A DNA stretch of 32,257 nt from assembly GCA_035762175.1 (NCBI GenBank), contig DASTPP010000404.1, positions 1 through 32,257 on the forward strand, written 5' to 3'. Made by a program: the position numbers and the translations under genes. Positions 25,147-32,257 of the stretch are shown here, piece after piece (the stretch's first letter is position 1; every line of letters begins with the position of its first letter). The DNA comes from DASTPP01 sp035762175 (GTDB lineage Bacteria; Myxococcota_A; Polyangia; Polyangiales; Polyangiaceae). The notes beneath the pieces are model-generated. The model was given only the letters and a program-made list of their open reading frames with translations. It searched no databases and had not been told where the DNA came from.

Positions 25147-26673
25147 GGGTCGGGAATCGAGCGCCACGGCCGCCCTCCCCTCGCGCCGCCTCGCCCCGAC
25201 GACGCTCTGCGTGAGCGCGAGCGCGGCCGCGCTCGCAGGGCCCGCGCCGCGTCCGAAGAAGCATGCCGCCTTGCCGTCGAGCGCCCGGACGATCATCGAC
25301 GCCCGCGATCGACGGACGCCCGGTCGCCAGGGTTCAGGGACGCCGAAGCGACAACGAGGGCGGAAAACTCCGCCCTCGCTTGCGCGCGCCTGGGCCCATG
25401 GAAGGCCCCCAGCCCCCCCGAGGCGCCCTTCGCTCGCCCCGACCGCCCCCTCTCGCCGCGCGCGGCGCCAAGGGGCCCCTTCGGCCCCGCGCGCCGCGCG
25501 GCCGGGGTGGGCCCGCGGCCCGGGTAAGGGGCAAACGGGTTGTAGCTTCGCGTAGAGCGCGTCGAGATCGAGCTCGATCGGGAAGCCCGGCGGCCGGTTC
25601 GCCGAGCTGAAGCCGCGGGCCTTCAGGTCGGAGAGGTACGCGTTGCGAACGTACGTCGTGCTGAAGGCGCCGAGCCCGTCGAAGTAGTGCTCGATGACGT
25701 GCGCCGGGTCGAGGGCGAGCTCGCCCTTGACGATGGGCCCGTCGTTCTGATCGTTCCAGCCCCAGGGCGGGTTGGCCGAGTTGGTCGAGCAGCTCTTGGT
25801 GCCGTCGCCGCAGCCGCCGCTGTCGTTGCCGCGGAAGGCGCCCCACGACGAGTACGTGAGGTTGGTCGACGCCTGGGGGAACTGCGCCGGCCACAGGTTC
25901 GCGAAGAAGTCGACGAGCCGGTAGCGCACGTCGCGGTCGTTGCCGCTCGCGGGCACCTCGGCCACGCCCGTCGACGAGGGAAAGTAGATGACACCGTCTT
26001 GGTCGGAGGAGCCGTCGAAGTTGCCCGTGAAGGGCCAGGCCTTCAGGCCGTGGCCCTTGGCCTCCTGGCTGGTCTTGACGTGGCCGGCGCCCTCGAAGGT
26101 CTGGAGCGAGAGCGTGCCGTCGACGTCTTCGGCGCCCGCGACCCAGGGGCTGCCGGGGGCCTTGTACGAAAAGAAGTCTTTGTGAAAGACGGTGACGGCG
26201 CCCTCGAGCTTGCCCGCCGCCGTGCCGTCCTTGCGCACCGCGAGGAGGACCCCCTCCATGTCGTTCTCGTGCTCGCCGTCGAAGGGCGTGTCGGACCAGT
26301 CGCGGGGGTGGAAAAAGCCGTACACGAGGAACCAGTGCGTGCAGCTCTCGACCACCGAATAGTAGACGTGCGCCGCGACCGAGCCGGTCGCGAGGTGGTC
26401 CCAGTTGTCGTCGGACCGAACGTTGCCGTCGAAGTCGACGCGCGTCAGGTAGTCGGCCCGCGCGTTGGTGTTGTCGGTGTCCTGGTAGTGGACGGGGGCG
26501 TGGCGCAGGGCGAGCGCGGCGTCCTCGGCCGAGCTGAGGTCGCTCTGCACGGTCGCGGTGTCGCCGTCGCCCGGCTCGGCGCAGGCGGCGAGCGCGAGGG
26601 CCGAGGCGGCGGCGAGCGCGGCGGCGGCGCCGAAGCGCCGGACCCGGACGGAAGTACCCAACGATGACGCCAT
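23911..26673 (-). CDS. Lipoprotein in frame with a helical-repeat protein (fused ORF, possibly two genes)
   Basis: One open frame spans two unlike parts. The ATG at 26673 has GAGG eight bases upstream and gives a lipoprotein signal ending in ALAAC. A domain of about 350 residues follows, with HAPVHYQDTDN, VYYSVVESCTHWFLVYGFFH and GEHENDMEGVLLAV. The HENDMEG motif recalls GHRHDWE of NPP1-like and Vps62-like proteins, though I cannot name the family. Recognisable sequence ends near 25545 (IELDLDALYAKLQP). The following 130 residues are Arg/Gly/Pro rich, include rare CTA and TTA codons, and contain a hairpin, so they look like spacer. From 25146 a helical Ala-rich protein begins. Either it is a true fusion or the lipoprotein's stop is missing. 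Confidence 0.65.
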   Translation of the reverse strand: MASSLGTSVRVRRFGAAAALAAASALALAACAEPGDGDTATVQSDLSSAEDAALALRHAPVHYQDTDNTNARADYLTRVDFDGNVRSDDNWDHLATGSVAAHVYYSVVESCTHWFLVYGFFHPRDWSDTPFDGEHENDMEGVLLAVRKDGTAAGKLEGAVTVFHKDFFSYKAPGSPWVAGAEDVDGTLSLQTFEGAGHVKTSQEAKGHGLKAWPFTGNFDGSSDQDGVIYFPSSTGVAEVPASGNDRDVRYRLVDFFANLWPAQFPQASTNLTYSSWGAFRGNDSGGCGDGTKSCSTNSANPPWGWNDQNDGPIVKGELALDPAHVIEHYFDGLGAFSTTYVRNAYLSDLKARGFSSANRPPGFPIELDLDALYAKLQPVCPLPGPRAHPGRAARGAEGAPWRRARREGAVGASEGRLGGAGGLPWAQARASEGGVFRPRCRFGVPEPWRPGVRRSRASMIVRALDGKAACFFGRGAGPASAAALALTQSVVGARRREGRAAVALDSRPMAGGDAATLANVALTSVRSKEAPRDAAERLARLVGAALRRKYEAEGDVAWVARAVAPSSAAVREALGEAGEAIARRSGFDRPLYVASLWALAEAGDGRTAALLEPAVASDGAGGLPVLAVATVARGAALRAALGRAAALRQTHLAFAAELARVARGESTGTPLLALAPKVKEEYRIALCRDVFVPLRQGPPLGPGATPAVAVLRGAERHLGRWLVFAEVEQRAGDETARREALERSQGGALGSRGAWALVAWALGGCEAPPGRPGLDLLTRLSDRPSSSRDVTFLFRLAEARVPSVRPALEAIAREAPEAPPSAPGLRASFFLARDHGREEARALLREAAGAAPSPVGAFAAALLFDLGERDRAREALDPARLGPDAPPSTLGWAALVAAAPPAGPPLVQERTYRDLTPGK
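25355..25378. terminator. Strong hairpin inside the fused open frame
   Basis: CGAGGGCGGA-AAAC-TCCGCCCTCG is a perfect 10-bp GC-rich stem with a four-base loop. It falls in the low-complexity stretch between the lipoprotein and helical parts, where a terminator or attenuator would be expected if they are separate genes. There is no long T tract on either side. Confidence 0.4.
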
Positions 26674-27094
26674 CTCTACCACCTCGCTCCGGCGGCCCCG
26701 CGGCGGGGGCCGGCACTCTTCGGGTCAAGCGGCCGCCGCCCGCCCCGGGCGGCCCGCGGGCGGGCCCGGCGACGCGGCGGGCGCGGCCGACGCGAAGGGC
26801 TAATCGATAAGCCCATCTTGAAACCCGCCACAAGGGGACAAATCGCGTTGGTAACAAGACAGCGCGAGTTCGCTTTCTTAACTCGATCGCCGCGCGGGGG
26901 GCGCGCGCGCCGGGCCGGGCGCCGTTCGAGAAGTTCGTACGGGCGCGCCCCGGCGGGCGCGGGGGCCGCCCACTCCCAGCGGGCGTCGACGTTGGGGATG
27001 CGGGCGCGGGGGCCGCGCCGGCCCCAGAGCTCGCGGGCGAAGGGGCGGGTGCGCGCCCCGGCGGGCGCGGGGGCCGCGCTATGCTCTCGGGGCC
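26674..27094. promoter_or_regulatory. Divergent promoter region with direct repeats
   Basis: This 421-base gap separates the lipoprotein (minus) from the RNA ligase (plus). An AT-richer island at about 26800-26890 is the likely promoter area; it holds an inverted repeat CGAGTT-N9-AACTCG (26865-26885), but no clear -35/-10 pair was found. A 26-bp sequence occurs exactly at 26944-26969 and 27052-27077, and its last part (GCGGGCGCGGGGGCCGC) recurs at 27000-27016. The third copy lies directly upstream of the RNA ligase start. No small gene was recognised. Confidence 0.5.
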
Positions 27095-28153
27095 ATGACC
27101 GAGCCGGCCGAAGCGCCCTTCGCGGGCTACGAGAAAATTGCCGAGGCGCCCTCGCAGTGGGGGCTCGACGACGCGGCGCTGCGGCGCCTCGGGCGCGCGA
27201 CCTGGGTCGTCACCGAGAAGGTGCACGGGGCGAACTTCTGCTTCTTGCTCGACGGGCGCACGGTGCGCTGCGCCAAGCGCAAGGCGCTGCTCGGCCCGGG
27301 CGAAGACTTCTTCGGCCACGGCGCCGTGCTCGGGCGGCTCGAGGGCCGCCTCGGGGCGCTCTTCGCGGCAGCGCGGGGCGAGATCGCGGGGCTCGCGACG
27401 CTCTACGTCTACGGCGAGCTCTTCGGCGGCGCCTACCCGCACCCGCTCGTGCCGCCCGCGCCGGGCGCGCGGCCGGTGCAGACCGGCATTCATTACGCGC
27501 CCGACGTCGAGTTCTGCGCCTTCGACCTCGGCTACGCGCGCGAGGGCGGCGGGCCCCGCGACTACGTCGATTACGACCGCGCCCTCGCGCTCTTCGGGGC
27601 CGCCGGCGTCTTCGCCGCCGAGCCGCTCTTTCACGGCCCCTACGCCGAGGCGATGGCCTACCCCGAGCGCTTCGAGTCGCGCGTCGCCCGGCGGCTCGGC
27701 CTGCCGCCGCTGCCGCCCGGCAACCTCGCCGAGGGCGTGGTCATCAAGCCCGTCGCGCCGCTCTGGGTCGAGACGCCGAAGGGGCGCGTCCGGCCCGTCG
27801 TCAAGAAGAAGATCGCCGAGTTCGCCGAGGACGCGCGCTACCAGGGCGCCGAGAAGCCGCCCGCGCCCCCGAAGACCGGCGTGCCGCGCCTCGACCGGCT
27901 CGAGTGGGCCATGCTCTCGCTCGTGACCCCCGCGCGCGTCGACGCCGCGATCTCCAAGCTCGGCCGCCCGGGCGACGCGGGCGCGCGGGCGCGGCTCGTC
28001 GACGAGATCGTCGCCGACGTCTGGGCCTCGCTCGAGGCGTCCGAGGGCGCCGATCTCGGGGCCCTCTCCGAGGCCGATCGCGCGCTGCTCGGCGCCGTGT
28101 TGCGCGACGCGGCCGAGGCCGCCCGCCGGGCGCTCGAAGACGCCCTTCCGTAG
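27095..28153 (+). CDS. T4 Rnl2-family RNA ligase
   Basis: This is a 352-residue ATP-dependent RNA ligase that should seal nicked or double-stranded RNA through a lysyl-AMP intermediate. Nucleotidyltransferase motifs are in order: motif I TEKVHGANF with the adenylated Lys42; then VRCAKRKALLGPGEDFFG, matching the Rnl2 segment CAKR...EDFFG closely; motif III YVYGELFGG; motif IIIa VEFCAFDL; motif IV EGVVIKP; and motif V VVKKKIAEFAE. The C-terminal 100 residues are helical, as in Rnl2-type ligases. All catalytic residues are present. It stands alone: no kinase-phosphatase (Pnkp), Hen1, RtcB or archease is nearby. It is convergent with the VIT/VWA gene, 14 bases apart. Rnl2-type ligases are uncommon in bacteria, so its RNA substrate is an open question. 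Confidence 0.93.
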   Translation: MTEPAEAPFAGYEKIAEAPSQWGLDDAALRRLGRATWVVTEKVHGANFCFLLDGRTVRCAKRKALLGPGEDFFGHGAVLGRLEGRLGALFAAARGEIAGLATLYVYGELFGGAYPHPLVPPAPGARPVQTGIHYAPDVEFCAFDLGYAREGGGPRDYVDYDRALALFGAAGVFAAEPLFHGPYAEAMAYPERFESRVARRLGLPPLPPGNLAEGVVIKPVAPLWVETPKGRVRPVVKKKIAEFAEDARYQGAEKPPAPPKTGVPRLDRLEWAMLSLVTPARVDAAISKLGRPGDAGARARLVDEIVADVWASLEASEGADLGALSEADRALLGAVLRDAAEAARRALEDALP

Positions 28154-28167
28154 GCCGCCCCCCCGCC

Positions 28168-30456
28168 TCAGGGCCCCCCCGGCGGGCGCTTCGCGTCGAG
28201 CAGGCGCCGGGCGAGCAGCGCGATCGCGATGACGATCGCCCCCATCGCCGCCGCGTCCGGGCTCGGCTCGCCTCCGGTCGCGCAGCCCGCGCAGCCGCCG
28301 CGGCGCCCGATCGCAGGGGGGGAGCTCGCCGGGGCGTACGTCACCGTCGCCTCGGGCGAGGGCGCCAGCGCCTCCTCGGCCGCCGTCGTACCGGACGCGA
28401 CGGTGACGCCCCCGGCCGAGCGCAGATCGACGCCCGCCGGCGCCTCGGCCGGCTGGGCGATCGCGAGCGCCGGGGCCCCCGCGCCGGTGCGCCGCGGGTC
28501 GATGGCGACGAAGGACGTGTACTGCGTGACGAGCCGGTGCTCGAGCGCCACGCGCGTGATGGCCTGCTCCTGCGGGCCCGAGCCGTGCTCGAGCCGCTGT
28601 AGGTCCGCCACCTTCGCACGCGCCCAGAGCGGGGCGATGGCGGGGTTGCCGGGCGAGTCGGGGGCGAGGTTGATCGTGAGGGACTGCGCGAAGGGGCGCC
28701 CGCCCAGCTTGCCTCGCACCGTCACCTGGCCCCGGGCGCCCTGGTCGAAGCGCCCGAAGACGACGAGCGGCTCGAAGGCCGAGAGGTCGGGCAGGCGCCG
28801 GGGGTAGGTCTCGCGCACCGGCAGCGAGCCCCAGTCGATCTCGACGTCGGTCAGGTAGGGCTTGGCGATGCGGCGGTAGAAGCGCTCGACCAGGGCCGAG
28901 GGGTCTTCGCCCGGCAAGAGGTACTCGGCGAAGCCCCGCCCCGCGAACGACACCTCGTCGAGCAGGTAGCGGTTCACCGAGGCGCCGACGCCGAAGCCGA
29001 AGATGCGCGCCTCGCCCAGCTCGCGCTTGGTGAGGGCGATGACGGCCGACTCGTTGCCGATGTAGCCGTCGGTGAAGAACATCACGTAGCGCACCCGATC
29101 GGGGTCGCGCGCGGCCGAGAGCGCGGCACGAATGCCGGCGAGCTGGTTGGTGCCGCCCGCGGCGCGCAGGCGGTCGAGGTGGCGGTGGGCCCGGCGGCGG
29201 CTCTCGGCCGTGTTCGGCAGCGGCTCGGGCGCGAAGTGCGAGGCCCGCTCGGCGAAGTCGATGATCTGGAAGGTGTCGCGCGGGCGCGCCTCGTCGATCG
29301 CCCGCCGCACGGCCGCGACCGCCGCGGCGAGCGGGGGGCCCCGCATCGAGCCCGAGGTGTCGAGCAGAAAGACCAGCTCGCGCGGCGCGATCTCGGCGTC
29401 GGGCGGGTCGGCCCGCGGCGCGAGCACGAGCGCGACGTGGCCGCCGCCGCCCTCGGCCCGATCGACGAACACGGCCGAGCGGGGCGTGCTCGTCGCGAGG
29501 CGCCAGCGCAGCACGAAGTCGCGGTTCGGCACCTCGGCCTCGCTCGCCAGCGTCACGAGGGCGCGCGTGGGGCCGGGCCGGTCGACGCGCACGCGGTGCA
29601 GCGCCGAGGCCACCGTGGCGATCTCGGCGCCGGCGTCGAGCTCGACGGTGACGCCGACGCCGTGGCCCGAGCGCGTCGGCGGCGCGTAGGCGGGCGAGAT
29701 GCGCGAGGCGTCGGGCACCCGGTCGGTGTCGGGCCGCACGCCCGCACCCGAGGGCGGCCCCCCGAGCGGCGAGCCCGGTACATAGCGTGGCCCCACCGTC
29801 AGCGGCACGCTCAGCTCGAACGCGCCCTCGTCGTACGTGGCGAGCTCGAAGTAATGCACCTTCACCTCGATCTCGCCCCCCGGGTCGATGTTGCCGACCG
29901 AGAAGGTGAACACGTTCGGCCGCTCTTGCTCGAGCAGCGCCGCCCGCTGCCCGCCGGCGAGCGCCCGCTCGTACGCCGCCTTGGCCTCGGCCCGCCGCGC
30001 GATCTGGGCTTTGATGATCCGCCCGCCGGCCTTCATCTCCAGGTCGTCGACCGCGGCCCGGTTCGGCAGCGGAAAGACGTAGACCGCCTCGAGCCGCTCC
30101 GCGTACGGGTTCGCGAAGGTCTGCGTCACCGACGCCGACACGACGCCGCCCGACACCTCGGCCCGCACCTCGGTCCGCTTGAGCGGAAAGTCTCGCTGGG
30201 CCTTGCCCCCGCCCTCGCCCGCCACGTAGAGCGCGCCGTCGGCCCGCGCCGCCCGCGGCAGCCCCACGAGCGCCGCGACGACGCACGCGATCGCCGCCGC
30301 CCACCTCGCGAAGGCGCCCTCAGGGCCCCCGCCCTCAGCGCCCCGGGCCCTCGCTCGCACCGGCCCCCCTCGATGGGCAGCCCGACGACGCACAGCCTGA
30401 GCGGGGTCGGCCTGCGAACCGCTCGACGCTACGGAACACCGCTCTCGGTGCTTCAT
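28168..30456 (-). CDS. VIT and VWA domain protein with MYXO-CTERM-like sorting tail
   Basis: This is a 762-residue exported protein like the bacterial relatives of inter-alpha-trypsin inhibitor heavy chains. After a long basic N-region comes a hydrophobic segment (AAAIACVVAALVGLPRAARA). The VIT domain follows (VSASVTQTFANPYAERLEAV, YVFPLPNRAAVDDLEM, ERPNVFTFSVGNIDPG). The VWA domain has an intact MIDAS: LLDTSGSMRG, GGTNQ and FFTDGYIGN. The C-terminus has GGCAGCATGG, a hydrophobic helix (AMGAIVIAIALLA) and a basic end (RRLLDAKR). That is the Cys-helix-Arg plan of MYXO-CTERM signals processed for cell-surface display. The ATG at 30456 has GGAGGT upstream. A start nearer the signal helix cannot be excluded. 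Its ligand or function is unknown. Confidence 0.88.
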   Translation of the reverse strand: MKHRERCSVASSGSQADPAQAVRRRAAHRGGPVRARARGAEGGGPEGAFARWAAAIACVVAALVGLPRAARADGALYVAGEGGGKAQRDFPLKRTEVRAEVSGGVVSASVTQTFANPYAERLEAVYVFPLPNRAAVDDLEMKAGGRIIKAQIARRAEAKAAYERALAGGQRAALLEQERPNVFTFSVGNIDPGGEIEVKVHYFELATYDEGAFELSVPLTVGPRYVPGSPLGGPPSGAGVRPDTDRVPDASRISPAYAPPTRSGHGVGVTVELDAGAEIATVASALHRVRVDRPGPTRALVTLASEAEVPNRDFVLRWRLATSTPRSAVFVDRAEGGGGHVALVLAPRADPPDAEIAPRELVFLLDTSGSMRGPPLAAAVAAVRRAIDEARPRDTFQIIDFAERASHFAPEPLPNTAESRRRAHRHLDRLRAAGGTNQLAGIRAALSAARDPDRVRYVMFFTDGYIGNESAVIALTKRELGEARIFGFGVGASVNRYLLDEVSFAGRGFAEYLLPGEDPSALVERFYRRIAKPYLTDVEIDWGSLPVRETYPRRLPDLSAFEPLVVFGRFDQGARGQVTVRGKLGGRPFAQSLTINLAPDSPGNPAIAPLWARAKVADLQRLEHGSGPQEQAITRVALEHRLVTQYTSFVAIDPRRTGAGAPALAIAQPAEAPAGVDLRSAGGVTVASGTTAAEEALAPSPEATVTYAPASSPPAIGRRGGCAGCATGGEPSPDAAAMGAIVIAIALLARRLLDAKRPPGGP

Positions 30457-30547
30457 CGACACACCTCCGCCGTCGCGCGGCGGCCCCGCCGCGCCCGAGT
30501 GTGGTTGGCGCGCCTGCAACGCCCCGCGGGCGCCGGGCCTTACGCCG

Positions 30548-30566
30548 CCGATCGAAAAAAGATCGG
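30548..30566 (-). terminator. Short hairpin with oligo-T loop after the OMP-like gene
   Basis: On the minus strand CCGATC-TTTTTTC-GATCGG forms a 6-bp stem 18 bases past the stop of the outer-membrane-like gene. The T run sits in the loop rather than after the stem, so it is not a classical terminator. The remaining 127-base gap to the VIT/VWA start shows no other feature. Confidence 0.3.
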
Positions 30567-30583
30567 AAGGTGCCCGGCCGCGC

Positions 30584-31579
30584 TCAGAACGTCCAGCCCA
30601 GGCTCAGATCGCCGAGCGGCACCACCCGGCGCTCGCCCGGCGGGCGGCTGCCGACGACGAAGCCCACCCCGCCGTGCAGATCGATCGTCAGCCCCGAGCG
30701 CAAGACCAGCTTGGCGCCCGCGACCGGGCCGACGCTCACGCCGGCGGCGAGCAGGGGCGCGTCGATCGCCGTCCGGTTCTCGCGCCCGATCGCCTTCGAG
30801 CCGAGGGCCGACGCGATCGTGAGCGCCCCCCCGACGAAGGCCCCGCCCCGGCCCGCGCCCCCGAGCGCGTAGACGCGCGGCTGCGCCTCGACCGAGAAGA
30901 CCCCCGCCCGGCCCCCCGACTTGACCGGCAGCTGGCCGAGGCCGAACGAGAAGAGCACCGACGCGCGCTCGATCGGCGCGATCTCGCCGTAAGCCTTGAC
31001 CAAGCCGGGCGGCAGCGCGAGGCGCGAGAGCCCGACGCCGGCCGTCACGCTCACCCCCCCGCGGTGCCTCTCGACCACTTCTTCGGCCGACGCGGCGCTT
31101 GAGGGCGCGCTTTCGAACGACATGTCGGCCGGGGCGGGCGGCGGGGCCATGGGGGGCGGGGTTTGCTCGCGCGGCGCCGGCTCGACGGGCTTCTCTTCGC
31201 CTGGTTTGACCCCCACCGTGGGCGGGGCCTGGCCGGCGAGCGCGCACTCGGGGCAGGCCGACCGTACCCGCTGCGTCGCGTCCTTCAGCCTCGCCCGCGC
31301 GTCGGTGCAGCGTCGCTCGGTCGCCTCGGCCTCGCCGCGGGTCAGGTTGCAGAGCCGCTCGGTCGCGCGCGCGAGCGACGAGAGCGCCCGGCAGAGGGTC
31401 GTACAGTCGGCCTCGCCGCCGGCCTCGAGCGCCCGAAGCGCGTCGTCGAACTCTCGCTGGGCCTCGGCGACCCCCATGGGCGCCTTCTTCGTCACGGGGC
31501 CCTGGGCCTGCGCCGCGCCGGGGGCGAGCGCCGCGAGGGCGAAAAAGGCAAGCGAGGGGGCGTACGGTCGAAAGCTCAT
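30584..31579 (-). CDS. Exported outer-membrane-protein-like hypothetical with Cys-rich helical N-domain
   Basis: This is a 331-residue protein. The ATG at 31579 is preferred over upstream in-frame starts because it directly begins a signal peptide (MSFRPYAPSLAFFALAALAP, then GAAQAQ). An N-terminal helical section contains several Cys: DCTTLCRALSSLARATERLC, RRCTDARARLKDATQRVRSA and CPEC. They probably form disulfides in the periplasm. A Pro-rich linker follows. The last 150 residues alternate Gly and aromatic or aliphatic residues in short strands (GGVSVTAGVGLSRLALP, GAFVGGALTIASALG, LTIDLHGGVGFVVGS) and end with LSLGWTF. A terminal aromatic residue is typical of beta-barrel outer-membrane proteins and is a BAM recognition signal. 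The family is not recognised. Confidence 0.7.
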   Translation of the reverse strand: MSFRPYAPSLAFFALAALAPGAAQAQGPVTKKAPMGVAEAQREFDDALRALEAGGEADCTTLCRALSSLARATERLCNLTRGEAEATERRCTDARARLKDATQRVRSACPECALAGQAPPTVGVKPGEEKPVEPAPREQTPPPMAPPPAPADMSFESAPSSAASAEEVVERHRGGVSVTAGVGLSRLALPPGLVKAYGEIAPIERASVLFSFGLGQLPVKSGGRAGVFSVEAQPRVYALGGAGRGGAFVGGALTIASALGSKAIGRENRTAIDAPLLAAGVSVGPVAGAKLVLRSGLTIDLHGGVGFVVGSRPPGERRVVPLGDLSLGWTF

Positions 31580-31806
31580 GGGGCTCGTCGAGAACGCGCA
31601 GGGGCCGCACGGACCTCTGCACCCCCCGAACGCCGAAGCCGCGCGCATCTAACGGTGCCACCGACCAAGCGCAAGCGATTGGTACGCCGGGGTGGGTCAG
31701 AGTCGGCGCCCTGCCCCCCTCGTTCACGCCCCCGCCACGAGCCCCGCCGCCCGCGCCCGCCTCAGGCGAGCGCCGGCGCCCGCGGGAGCGGGCGCGCCCG
31801 TTCGTC
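31580..31806. other. Intergenic gap with terminal hairpin of the aldehyde dehydrogenase gene
   Basis: A perfect hairpin GCGCCCGC-GGGA-GCGGGCGC lies at 31777-31796, 10 bases beyond the aldehyde dehydrogenase stop. It may act as a terminator or stability element, although no T tract follows it. The rest of the gap probably carries the promoter of the outer-membrane-like gene; I see no clear consensus boxes. Confidence 0.4.
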
Positions 31807-32257
31807 TCAGGCCCGCCGCAAGTGCCAGGCCTTCGGCTGCGTGAAGGCGAGAATGCCGTAGCGCGACAGCGTCGTCCCGACCCCCGAGTGCCCCCGCCCC
31901 GACCAGGGCAGCCGCGGGCTGACGCGGTCGCAGCAGTTCCAGTACACGCTCCCCGCCCGCACCTGCGCCAGCAGCCGCCTCGCGCGCGCCTCGTCGCGGG
32001 TGTACACGCCCGCGGTCAGGCCGTAGCGCGTGTCGTTCATCAGGCGCACGGCCTCCTCGTCGCCCGCCACCTTCTGGATGCCGATCACCGGGCCGAAGCT
32101 CTCCTCGCGCATGAGCGCCATGCGGTGGTCCACGTGGCTGAGCACGGTGGCTTCGAACCAGTGGCCCGGCCCGGCCCCGCGTCCGCCGCCCGTGAGCAGG
32201 CGCGCGCCCTTGGCCACCGCATCGGCGACCTGCGCCTCCAGCACGTCCAGCTGGGGC
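31807..32257 (-). CDS. Aldehyde dehydrogenase, C-terminal fragment (cut by window edge)
   Basis: This is the last 149 residues of an NAD(P)-dependent aldehyde dehydrogenase; the N-terminus, including the catalytic Cys and most of the cofactor site, lies beyond the right edge. Family features seen are EAQVADAVAKGARLLTGGG, FEATVLSHVDHRMALMREES continuing FGPVIGIQKV, and MNDTRYGLTAGVYTRD. The C-terminal segment has GSVYWNCCDRVSPRLPWSGR, followed by GHSGVG and the end FTQPKAWHLRRA. The EESFGPV motif contributes to the active site. The PWSGRGHSG and PKAWHLR ending suggests a subgroup acting on medium or unusual aldehydes, but substrate cannot be told from this part. Confidence 0.93.
   Translation of the reverse strand, partial: PQLDVLEAQVADAVAKGARLLTGGGRGAGPGHWFEATVLSHVDHRMALMREESFGPVIGIQKVAGDEEAVRLMNDTRYGLTAGVYTRDEARARRLLAQVRAGSVYWNCCDRVSPRLPWSGRGHSGVGTTLSRYGILAFTQPKAWHLRRA

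Noticed and set aside
25334..30304. A minus-strand open frame of about 1,650 codons
   Set aside because: It is out of frame with the VIT/VWA protein and lipoprotein and crosses the RNA ligase antisense; composition is Arg/Ala/Pro/Gly rich with no recognisable domain.

Overview
The window is about 32 kb of very GC-rich DNA with an extreme preference for G or C at third codon positions. The gene content points to a member of the Myxococcota, probably a myxobacterium of the Sorangium/Polyangium kind. The evidence is two eukaryote-like Ser/Thr kinases (one with a PEGA-type partner), a VIT/VWA protein with a MYXO-CTERM-like tail, a sigma-54 activator, many lipoproteins and abundant minisatellite-like repeats. 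This placement is inferred from gene families; no rRNA or tRNA is present to confirm it.

Layout. (1) 1-1040, minus: the N-terminal part of a Ser/Thr kinase running into an nSTAND1-type ATPase and cut by the window edge. (2) 1298-4483, plus: a groES-groEL operon with a sigma-70-like promoter and a CIRCE-like HrcA operator, followed by a metallo-beta-lactamase-fold class II cyclic-nucleotide phosphodiesterase. (3) 4484-5370: a gene-free convergent gap holding a 231-bp element with 37-bp terminal inverted repeats. (4) 11825 down to 5371, minus: greA, a membrane sulfatase-fold/HEAT-repeat protein, a YfgM-like TPR protein and a BamB-like PQQ propeller, tightly packed and partly overlapping. BamD is encoded divergently at 12000. 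(5) 12898-15125: an NtrC-type regulator between two tandem-repeat arrays. (6) 15126-16853: an acidic-repeat protein, the frataxin homologue CyaY, and a small hypothetical protein.

(7) 26673 down to 16533 is a long minus-strand run with short gaps. In transcription order it encodes a lipoprotein (apparently read through in frame into a helical-repeat protein), a secreted HELGH metallopeptidase-like protein, a TPR/PEGA protein, a Ser/Thr kinase, an M28 peptidase lipoprotein, a DUF6882-like protein and a small hypothetical protein. (8) 27095-28153, plus: a stand-alone T4 Rnl2-family RNA ligase. (9) 32257 down to 28168, minus: the C-terminal part of an aldehyde dehydrogenase, a cysteine-containing outer-membrane-protein-like gene and the VIT/VWA protein.

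Two themes connect the genes. One is envelope biogenesis: BamB, BamD, the YfgM-like protein, a sulfatase-fold enzyme, several lipoproteins and a beta-barrel candidate. The other is protein quality control and signalling: GroESL, GreA, the kinases and NtrC. No CRISPR array, integrase, classical insertion sequence or recognisable defence island was seen. The most unusual items are the RNA ligase, the inverted-repeat element, the higher-order 64-bp repeat, and two genes (groEL and the lipoprotein) whose frames run past their expected ends into sequence that looks non-coding.
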